13,246 bases of DNA from Cycloclasticus sp. GTDB lineage: Bacteria; Pseudomonadota; Gammaproteobacteria; Methylococcales; Cycloclasticaceae. Below the pieces are notes generated by a model. It saw only the letters and a program-made list of their open reading frames with translations. It was not told the DNA's origin and made no database searches. Where the stretch lies: assembly GCA_019090295.1 (NCBI GenBank), contig JAHRWG010000192.1:1-13246 (forward strand). Direction: 5' to 3'. Shown piece by piece: positions 1 through 6,046 of this stretch (position 1 is its first letter; every line of letters begins with the position of its first letter). The translations under genes and the position numbers were made by a program.

Positions 1-357
1 ATGGCCTAGCTCTTTTAACCGGTTATAAATAAGCTCAGAAAATGATCGGGTTTCATCAGAGTGAGTGCTGTAAAAGTTGTCAAAACCTATGTTAAAGTCG
101 CTAAAATCTGCATTATGGTCAGACCATGTATCGGCAATGAGTTTTTCAGGTGGGATACCCTCTTGCTGCGCTCGAAGCATAATAGGTGTGCCGTGGGCGT
201 CATCGGCGCAAACATAATGGCAGGTATGCCCACGCTGTTTTTGAAAGCGTACCCAGATATCAGTTTGAATGTATTCAACTAGGTGCCCAATATGAATGGG
301 GCCGTTCGCGTAGGGTAAAGCGCTAGTAACAAGGATATCGCGTTTATCGTGAGACAT
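1..357 (-). CDS. metG: Methionyl-tRNA synthetase, N-terminal 119 codons (partial)
   Basis: This is the 5' end of a class I methionyl-tRNA synthetase, which charges tRNA-Met in the cytoplasm. The open frame runs from ATG at 355-357 off the left edge of the window. The N-terminus reads [20 protein letters not shown], followed directly by the class I HIGH signature at residues 22-25 and a segment beginning CADDAHGTP; both are characteristic of MetG. The KMSKS loop, anticodon-binding domain and any C-terminal dimerisation domain lie outside the window. There is no strong Shine-Dalgarno sequence before the ATG. The start is chosen because it places the Rossmann-fold strand and HIGH motif at the usual distance from the N-terminus. 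The regulator gene upstream is on the same strand, 97 bases away, so some read-through is possible. Identity is near certain. Confidence 0.96.
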   Translation of the reverse strand, partial: MSHDKRDILVTSALPYANGPIHIGHLVEYIQTDIWVRFQKQRGHTCHYVCADDAHGTPIMLRAQQEGIPPEKLIADTWSDHNADFSDFNIGFDNFYSTHSDETRSFSELIYNRLKELGH

Positions 358-395
358 AAGGTTTAACCGATCAACTATAAAGTATTTAACAGATC

Positions 396-404
396 ATTAT
401 CACA
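396..404 (-). promoter_or_regulatory. Possible extended -10 promoter for metG
   Basis: On the minus strand this stretch reads TGTGATAAT: a TGn extension followed by a -10 hexamer with five of six matches to TATAAT. It lies about 40 bases upstream of the metG ATG. No good -35 hexamer is seen 16-18 bases further upstream, as is common for extended -10 promoters. No experiment supports it, and the AT-rich spacer could produce such a match by chance. Confidence 0.3.
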
Positions 405-454
405 TAAAAAGAGATTCGACGCTGAGTAGTTCGATAAGTGCTCGTGCCGGCTAC

Positions 455-1117
455 CTAGCGATACTGTCGTAAAGCATCAATATCTAGAAGGGTGACAGTA
501 CTCCCCTTTACTTGAATAAGGCCAGCTTGACTGAGCTGCTGCAGTGTTCTCGAAAATGTTTCAGGACGAACAGACAGGCGAGAGGCCAGCGTGGCTTTAG
601 GCGTAGTCCATTTCAGTGTATGGGGTGTAGAGGTGTCAGCGGTGACATCACGCAAAAGAAACTGAATAATCCGCATTTTCGCATTTTGCAATGAAAGTTG
701 ATCAATTTCCTGTATGGCGCCATGTAATCGCTGGCTCATGAGTGCAAGTATTTTTAGACAGTTATCCGTCGAGTCCTCTAAAATTTTGAGAAACGTTTTC
801 ATGTGAATACGAATAAGTTGACAGTCCGACAGAGCTTGAGCGTTAACAGGGTAAGTTCCGCCCTGCATAAACATCACGGCTTCAGCAAAGGTTTGACCTT
901 GGTGAATAAGCTCAATTACCTTTTCTTCACCACTGGGTGATAGGCGGTACAGCTTAATATTGCCTGTTTCCAATAAAAAAAAGTAATTGGCGGCTTCTTT
1001 TTGATGAAATAAATGCTCACCATCACTTACTTGCAATCGGCTTGAATGCTCAACCAAAGTATTAAATTGTTGCTGATCAAGCGTAGAGAATAAAAGGTTT
1101 TTGCGCAGTGATTCCAT
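455..1117 (-). CDS. dnr: DNR-like Crp/Fnr-family transcriptional regulator (nitric oxide responsive type)
   Basis: A 220-residue cytoplasmic transcription factor. Residues about 10-120 form a cyclic-nucleotide-binding-like sensor domain (YFFLLETGNIKLYRLSPSGEE, then FAEAVMFMQGG). These stretches closely resemble Pseudomonas DNR as I remember it. A dimerisation helix follows at about 125-145 and an Fnr-type winged helix-turn-helix at about 165-215. The recognition helix carries E186, S189 and R190 (PETFSR), the E-x-x-S-R pattern that reads TTGAT half-sites in the Fnr family. The four cysteines that hold an Fnr iron-sulfur cluster are absent (only C99 and C120), so this is not an oxygen-sensing Fnr. 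DNR proteins sense NO, probably through haem. Divergence from hcp, with a matching site between the genes, fits that role. The ribosome binding site is weak. The symbol reflects family resemblance, not proven orthology. Confidence 0.85.
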   Translation of the reverse strand: MESLRKNLLFSTLDQQQFNTLVEHSSRLQVSDGEHLFHQKEAANYFFLLETGNIKLYRLSPSGEEKVIELIHQGQTFAEAVMFMQGGTYPVNAQALSDCQLIRIHMKTFLKILEDSTDNCLKILALMSQRLHGAIQEIDQLSLQNAKMRIIQFLLRDVTADTSTPHTLKWTTPKATLASRLSVRPETFSRTLQQLSQAGLIQVKGSTVTLLDIDALRQYR

Positions 1118-1132
1118 CGTTTTGTTAAGGAT

Positions 1133-1146
1133 TTGATTTAGGTCAA
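1133..1146. promoter_or_regulatory. Fnr/DNR-type binding site in the dnr-hcp intergenic region
   Basis: The sequence TTGATTTAGGTCAA is a near-perfect match to the Fnr/DNR consensus TTGAT-N4-ATCAA, with one degenerate position. It is centred at 1139.5. If hcp transcription starts near 1181, the site sits at about -41.5, the usual class II activator position. It also lies only 15-29 bases upstream of the regulator's own ATG, where binding could affect the regulator's expression. The E-x-x-S-R recognition helix encoded next door is the type that reads such half-sites. Confidence 0.8.
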
Positions 1147-1169
1147 TTACAAGCTAGTTACGCTCTTGG

Positions 1170-1175
1170 TAGAGT
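1170..1175 (+). promoter_or_regulatory. Possible -10 element of the hcp promoter
   Basis: TAGAGT matches TATAAT at four of six positions. It lies about 30 bases downstream of the centre of the Fnr/DNR-type site, the geometry of an activator-dependent class II promoter without a proper -35. A start near 1181 would give a leader of about 34 bases before the hcp ATG. The hexamer is weak, so the call rests mainly on spacing. Confidence 0.35.
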
Positions 1176-1197
1176 AGTGTTCCTTAAAAATACTACT
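1173..1197 (+). repeat. Inverted repeat AGTAGT/ACTACT upstream of hcp
   Basis: AGTAGT (1173-1178) and ACTACT (1192-1197) form a dyad that can extend to eight pairs with one G-T pair, around an A-rich loop. It overlaps the proposed -10 element and ends just before the hcp ribosome binding site (AGGAG, 1204-1208). It could be a second operator or chance; if transcription starts near 1181 it cannot fold in the RNA. It does not resemble the NsrR sites I know. Confidence 0.3.
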
Positions 1198-1214
1198 AGA
1201 GTCAGGAGACTAAC

Positions 1215-2885
1215 ATGTTTTGTTACCAATGCGAACAAACAACACATTCAAAGAAAAATGGTATTGGCTGCCAGACCGCTGAAGGTGTTTGCGGCAAAGA
1301 TGCGACAACGGCCGATTTACAAGATCTAATGACCTATAGTGTTAAGGGTATTGCTCAGTATGCAAAACTGGCACGTGAGCTAGGACATACCGATAATGAA
1401 GCAGATGTTTTTATTCTGTATGGTTTATTTACAACGTTAACAAACGTAAATTTTAATGCCGATCGTTTTGTTGAATTAATTGCAGAAGCTAAAGTAATAC
1501 GTGACCGCCTTAGAGCTGCTTACGAACACGCCGCTGTTGAACAAAATGTTCCGATTGAAACACCAGAAGGCCCAGCAGTATGGGAGCCAGCAACTGTTAA
1601 GGCTGGTTTGTTGTTGCAAGTTGAACAGGCAGCTATTGATAAAGATTTAGCCACAGTTGGTGAAGATATTGTTGGCTTACGCGCCATGATGCTTTACGGG
1701 CTTAAAGGTGTTGCAGCCTATTGCTACCATGCGCATGTTCTTGGCTATCAAGATGAAGAAGTATTCGATCGTATTGAAAAAGCCTTAGACCTTTTGGCCA
1801 GCGACCCTACAGATGCAGAGCTTCTACTGGGTGGCTCTTTAGAGGTTGGTTCAATTAACTTAAAAGTAATGGAACTACTCGATGCGGCTAACACTGGCCG
1901 ATTTGGTGCTCAAGAAGCAGGTGCAGCACGTACATCAGCCGTTAAAGGGAAAGCGATCCTTGTGAGTGGGCATGACATGCAAGACTTGTATGACTTGCTT
2001 GAGCAAACAAAAGATATGGGTATTAATATTTATACACACGGTGAAATGTTACCAGCCCATGCTTACCCTAAACTAAAAGCCTATCCACACTTAATTGGTA
2101 ACTATGGTACGGCATGGCAGAATCAGCATGTAGAATTTGCAGCCTTCCCCGGTGCTATTATCATGACATCGAACTGCTTGATTGAACCACAAGACTCGTA
2201 TAAAGATAGAATCTTTACTGCAGGGCCAGTGGGTTGGGCAGGTATTCCTCATCTAGAACATGGCGACTTTACCTTAGCGATTGAAGCAGCGAAAAAAGCA
2301 GACGGTTTCGCAGAAGATGAAGAAGAAAAAAGCGTCATGGTTGGCTTTGGCCGACACACGGTATTAAGTGTGGCTGACAAAGTGGTTGAAGCTGTTAAAA
2401 GTGGTGATATCAGTCACTTCTTCGTGGTGGGTGGTTGTGATGGTGCTGCGCCAGGCCGTAATTACTACACAGAGCTTGTTGAAGAAACACCTGATGACAC
2501 AGTTGTTCTAACCTTAGGTTGTGGAAAATACCGCTTCAACGACCAAGAATTTGGTGATATTGGTGGGATTCCACGTTTGTTGGATGTGGGTCAATGTAAT
2601 GATACCTATTCAGCCATTCAAATAGCGCTAGCATTGGCTAAAGAATTTGACTGTGGTGTTAATGACCTGCCTTTGTCATACATGGTGTCATGGTTTGAAC
2701 AAAAAGCAGTGGCTGTTTTACTCAGCTTATTATCACTGGGCATTAAAGGCATCCATTTAGGCCCAACATTACCTGGTTTCTTAACACCAAACCTACTTAA
2801 TATTCTTGTTGAAACCTTCGATATTAGACCTAATGGTGTTGCATCTGAAGACTTAGCAAGAGCACTTGGTAAAGATGCCGCATAG
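1215..2885 (+). CDS. hcp: Hybrid-cluster protein (hydroxylamine reductase / NO reductase)
   Basis: A 556-residue cytoplasmic iron-sulfur-oxygen protein. Hcp was first described as a hydroxylamine reductase; E. coli Hcp is now viewed mainly as a high-affinity NO reductase working under anaerobic nitrosative stress. The N-terminal cysteines C3, C6, C19 and C26 follow a C-x2-C-x12-C-x6-C pattern. This is close to the class II (E. coli-like) form and unlike the shorter class I spacing of strict anaerobes. All eight expected ligands of the hybrid cluster are present: H253, E277, C321, C408 (the position usually a persulfide), C436, C461, E495 and K497. The protein therefore looks complete and active. 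AGGAG at 1204-1208 lies six bases before the ATG. The reductase partner gene hcr, which often follows hcp in enterobacteria, is absent; a strong terminator follows instead. The Fnr/DNR-type site upstream predicts anaerobic, NO-dependent expression. Confidence 0.97.
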   Translation: MFCYQCEQTTHSKKNGIGCQTAEGVCGKDATTADLQDLMTYSVKGIAQYAKLARELGHTDNEADVFILYGLFTTLTNVNFNADRFVELIAEAKVIRDRLRAAYEHAAVEQNVPIETPEGPAVWEPATVKAGLLLQVEQAAIDKDLATVGEDIVGLRAMMLYGLKGVAAYCYHAHVLGYQDEEVFDRIEKALDLLASDPTDAELLLGGSLEVGSINLKVMELLDAANTGRFGAQEAGAARTSAVKGKAILVSGHDMQDLYDLLEQTKDMGINIYTHGEMLPAHAYPKLKAYPHLIGNYGTAWQNQHVEFAAFPGAIIMTSNCLIEPQDSYKDRIFTAGPVGWAGIPHLEHGDFTLAIEAAKKADGFAEDEEEKSVMVGFGRHTVLSVADKVVEAVKSGDISHFFVVGGCDGAAPGRNYYTELVEETPDDTVVLTLGCGKYRFNDQEFGDIGGIPRLLDVGQCNDTYSAIQIALALAKEFDCGVNDLPLSYMVSWFEQKAVAVLLSLLSLGIKGIHLGPTLPGFLTPNLLNILVETFDIRPNGVASEDLARALGKDAA

Positions 2886-2910
2886 TTATAGCATTAAATG
2901 ATTAGCCAAT

Positions 2911-2939
2911 AAAAAGGGCCATTAACGTTACGCTGGCCC
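2911..2939 (-). terminator. Rho-independent terminator of the minus-strand operon
   Basis: On the minus strand GGGCCA (2934-2939) and TGGCCC (2916-2921) form a six-base GC-rich stem around a 12-base loop, followed at once by five T residues (2911-2915). It lies about 90 bases past the stop of the beta-barrel gene and is the natural end of that operon. On the plus strand the hairpin lacks a T tract. Confidence 0.65.
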
Positions 2940-2956
2940 CATTGTTGGATGTTTGT

Positions 2957-2988
2957 AAAGCGAACCCCATTTGAGGTTCGCTTTTTTT
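2957..2988 (+). terminator. Rho-independent terminator of hcp
   Basis: AAAGCGAACC (2957-2966) pairs perfectly with GGTTCGCTTT (2975-2984) around an eight-base loop, and a run of T residues continues to 2988. It lies about 70 bases past the hcp stop, with no gene in between, which makes hcp monocistronic. Confidence 0.9.
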
Positions 2989-3026
2989 ATGTCATAAAGA
3001 ATGCTGACCTGTTTTGTTAAGTAGCC

Positions 3027-4148
3027 TTATTGTTTGAAGTTAAGCCTAATGCCAACAAACGCTTGATAGCGATCATATTCATAAACTGGGTCATTTGATG
3101 CATAATTATCCGATCTAAGCCCAATAAAACCAGTGAGTGGCATATTACTTGTCGCATTGAATTCTCTTTCAGCACCAAGCTTCAAAGTGTAGCCCTGCTT
3201 GCCAGGTAAATCCTCATCATTTTCATTCGTAATGGATGAATTGTTGTACTCGTAATCCTCATAACGTGTTTTGAGAAATAGCTTTACCCCAGTATCTAAC
3301 TTGTATAATAAATCGGCAGTATAAAGTAGTTTATCAGTATCATAATAGCCAAACCCATTGTCGGTTCTTTCTTCATACTTTATACCCACATCTGCGGTTA
3401 GTTTTGATGTGAGTCTGCAAAGGTGTGATAGCTCAATTGAATGATAAAAATATTTAAGATCGGAATCAGACACCAAGGCCCCTGCTTTTGTTTTTGTACG
3501 TCTATCATCATAATCCCGCTCCCCAACAGCAAGGGTAAGGCCAAATTTATTACGCTGGTTGTTTCTGTATGTCCACGTATTTAATAAATTTACTTGTTCG
3601 TAATCAAGATTACTTAACCCTGCTAAGTTCTGATCATCATAGCTTCTATTGTTGTACTTTAATGTTAATGCCGTACTTACATTTTGACTGAGTTTTATTG
3701 AACTTGAACCAAGTAATTTCCAATAGTCATAATCATAACGGTCACCTATTTCTTGAGCACCAGATAGCCCAACAGAACCAGTAGAACGGCTGACATATGT
3801 TTTATCTTTGAAACCGGTCTCAACACTTAGTCTTGAGTTGATTTTTTGACCCATTAGGGTGTTTTTGTTTTTGTATAGTCCCTTCAAAGATCCCGTAAGA
3901 ACATCAGCATCGTTAAATGAATTCTCATATTCACGGTTCTTAATACGCCCGCTGATTTTGAACTGACCAAGTCGTTGAGATACCAAGAAATTGCTGTCAA
4001 CAAACCAAGCCTCGTCATGATCTAGGTTGTCCGCTAAACGATAGGGGTTAGAATCATAGCCAGGAGAGACGGCTGCTTTAATGTCAACGGCATAACTGCA
4101 GTTTGAAAATGAGGCGACAAGAGCGCCACAAAATAAATAAGTCTTCAT
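3027..4148 (-). CDS. Predicted outer-membrane beta-barrel protein
   Basis: A 373-residue exported protein. Residues 1-20 form a signal peptide with cleavage likely after SYA (residues 18-20). The mature part opens with VSPGYDSNPYR, an opening typical of putative beta-barrel porins found in polysaccharide loci (BBP2_2-like). Polar and aromatic residues then alternate in repeated strands to the end (for example FFLKTRYEDYEY-like and YQAFVGIRLNF patterns). About 350 mature residues suggest roughly 14-16 strands. The last aromatic is the third residue from the C-terminus (NFKQ), so the usual terminal-Phe sorting signal is slightly extended. A ribosome binding site (AAAGGAT) precedes the ATG, and only 23 bases separate it from the upstream TPR gene, so it is the last gene of the operon. 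By position it may be the outer-membrane exit or anchor for whatever the other two proteins make. I do not recognise a specific orthologue. Confidence 0.8.
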   Translation of the reverse strand: MKTYLFCGALVASFSNCSYAVDIKAAVSPGYDSNPYRLADNLDHDEAWFVDSNFLVSQRLGQFKISGRIKNREYENSFNDADVLTGSLKGLYKNKNTLMGQKINSRLSVETGFKDKTYVSRSTGSVGLSGAQEIGDRYDYDYWKLLGSSSIKLSQNVSTALTLKYNNRSYDDQNLAGLSNLDYEQVNLLNTWTYRNNQRNKFGLTLAVGERDYDDRRTKTKAGALVSDSDLKYFYHSIELSHLCRLTSKLTADVGIKYEERTDNGFGYYDTDKLLYTADLLYKLDTGVKLFLKTRYEDYEYNNSSITNENDEDLPGKQGYTLKLGAEREFNATSNMPLTGFIGLRSDNYASNDPVYEYDRYQAFVGIRLNFKQ

Positions 4149-4171
4149 TTTTTTATCCTTTTTTCATTATA

Positions 4172-6046
4172 TTAATTAGTCTTACTGGCGATGATGGTGT
4201 TTTTTAACTCGTTAGTTAATTGGTGATGTTGGTCGAGTTTTAAAATATTGTTGGTCTCATTAAGCGCTTGAGTAGGTAACTTATTTTGGTAGTAAGAAAA
4301 GGCTAGCCAATAACGCGCCTCTATGTCGTTTGCTTGTAATTCTATTATTCTTGCTAAATAGCGTTGAGCAAGGGTGTATTGAGACTGCTTTATTAATACT
4401 CTAGACACTTGGCGAAGTGTTTTAATGTCAGATGGTTGAAGGGTTAAAACATCCCCATATGTTTGTATAGCGCCCCCGGGGTTATTTGTGGCGACTTGTA
4501 GAGTGGCTTTTAAGTCTAGACCCCGCACATAATCTGGATGGTCCATCAGAAGCTTATCGGTAACCATTAATGCTTGTTTAGGGCGTTTTAATAGGTATAA
4601 AGCTCGGGCCTTGGTCAGTAGGTAGGTTTTGTTGCCACTATCAATGTCTAGTGCAAGGTTAATCGCTTTTAAGGCATTGCTGCCCTGGTCTAAATGCTCA
4701 TAAGTTAATGCCAGCTCAAAGGGTAAGAAGGCTGTCGTGTTATTATGCTGCGCAAGTAATTGGTAGTCATTAACGGCTTGATTGTATTGTTTGCGCGAAC
4801 GCTTAATTCTAGCTATTTGAATGCGCGCGCGCCAATGATAGGTTTGACTGTTTAGTAAAGACTCAAACAACGGAAGGGACTTTTTATACCGCCCAGACTT
4901 TCGATATGCGAGAGCTTTTAAATACTGAAGTTCTTCAGATTTATTGCTTGCTTTTGTTGCGCGCAAAATCAGCTCTTTATATTGTTTGTTTGCAAATAAA
5001 GCCAGTAATACAGCCAGTTGCTTTTTAGACGGTGATACCTCGTGCTGGTTTAAGAAAAGCAGGTGTTTTTTAGCATTATTACGTTTTCCTTGTTCTAAGT
5101 AGGCCCAAGCTAAAAGTCGATGACGCTTTAACTCAATGCCCTGTAAACGAAGCCCTTTAAATGATTTGATAATGCTGGAGTAACTATAATGCTGTAGTTG
5201 AGAGGTTGCTCTAGCCGTTAATAATAAAGGGTCTTTAGGGTTAAGGGAGACGGCTTTTTTAAACGCATCATTAATGTCTATATAAGGTGCATTAGATGCA
5301 CTTAACGCCTTGCCAAGCTGCAGCCATGTTTGGGCGTTATTCGGTTGGTACTCAATAGATTTTTTGTAGTTTTTTACCGACTCTTCGTAACGAGACAGTT
5401 GGTATTCACAACTGGCTAAGCCAGCTAATGCTCTGGATTTCTTATAGCCACTTGATTTCTTTGCCGCCTCTTTAAAGGCTAGGATGGCAGCTTCACATGT
5501 GCCTAACCTTTTTAATAGAAGCGCCCGGTTGAAAATAGCTGAAAAGGCATTGGGTTTATGAGCCGTATACAATTCATACTGTGCAATAGCAGCAGGGCTA
5601 TTGCCTAGTTTTGATAGTGTAAAAGCAAAAGAAAATTGAACGCCTTGCTTAATTCGTTGTTCAGGAGAGAGACTAGAAAGCAGTTGCTCCGCATTTTTAT
5701 AATCAGATTTTTTTAGTAATTTAGATGCGGTGTTAGTAATAATGTTTGCATATGTGTCAGCAGTTAAGGTTGAAAAAGGTTTGTTGCCAAGCGTGCTTTT
5801 AATGGGTAGCTTGTCGGACTCGATACTCTGTAGTAATCGGTTCACAAGTTTACTATGTCTGTCGGAGCTTAAAATGTTGCTGTGTGCCGGCTCAATGCCA
5901 CTATCTACACTGCCCTTAATCGATACAGTTATAGGAGTGGGGGCTGCTGATTTTAAAAATATTTCAGCGAAAATAATGAGGCCCATCAGTAAGCAGGCAA
6001 TAATTAAATAGGGGAGTCCAGTTTGAAAAAAGCGTATTCTGCTCAT
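4172..6046 (-). CDS. Membrane-anchored periplasmic TPR protein
   Basis: A 624-residue protein with one N-terminal membrane helix (about residues 11-31, after MSRIRFFQTG), so most of the chain should lie in the periplasm. From about residue 130 to 615 it is built of helical repeats with TPR spacing, about ten or more. Examples are AFKEAAKKSSG, NYKKSIEYQPNN, AINLALDIDSGN and RIIELQANDIEA at repeat ends. No enzyme motif is seen, so a scaffold role is likely. In several exopolysaccharide exporters (PgaA, AlgK with AlgE, BcsC) a periplasmic TPR part guides a polymer to a barrel; the barrel gene directly downstream suggests a similar arrangement. Its ATG follows the stop of the preceding gene with no intervening base (TAAATG), implying translational coupling. 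The likely Shine-Dalgarno lies inside the last codons of that gene. Confidence 0.85.
   Translation of the reverse strand: MSRIRFFQTGLPYLIIACLLMGLIIFAEIFLKSAAPTPITVSIKGSVDSGIEPAHSNILSSDRHSKLVNRLLQSIESDKLPIKSTLGNKPFSTLTADTYANIITNTASKLLKKSDYKNAEQLLSSLSPEQRIKQGVQFSFAFTLSKLGNSPAAIAQYELYTAHKPNAFSAIFNRALLLKRLGTCEAAILAFKEAAKKSSGYKKSRALAGLASCEYQLSRYEESVKNYKKSIEYQPNNAQTWLQLGKALSASNAPYIDINDAFKKAVSLNPKDPLLLTARATSQLQHYSYSSIIKSFKGLRLQGIELKRHRLLAWAYLEQGKRNNAKKHLLFLNQHEVSPSKKQLAVLLALFANKQYKELILRATKASNKSEELQYLKALAYRKSGRYKKSLPLFESLLNSQTYHWRARIQIARIKRSRKQYNQAVNDYQLLAQHNNTTAFLPFELALTYEHLDQGSNALKAINLALDIDSGNKTYLLTKARALYLLKRPKQALMVTDKLLMDHPDYVRGLDLKATLQVATNNPGGAIQTYGDVLTLQPSDIKTLRQVSRVLIKQSQYTLAQRYLARIIELQANDIEARYWLAFSYYQNKLPTQALNETNNILKLDQHHQLTNELKNTIIASKTN

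Noticed and set aside
61..282. Open frames of 63-73 codons on both strands inside the metG region.
   Set aside because: They are out of frame with the unmistakable MetG N-terminus that covers the whole stretch.
455..1117. Oxygen-sensing Fnr as the identity of the regulator.
   Set aside because: The N-terminal cysteine cluster needed for the iron-sulfur cluster is absent; only two scattered cysteines are present.
5730..6011. A 93-codon plus-strand open frame.
   Set aside because: It is antisense to the N-terminal part of the TPR protein gene and has no supporting features.
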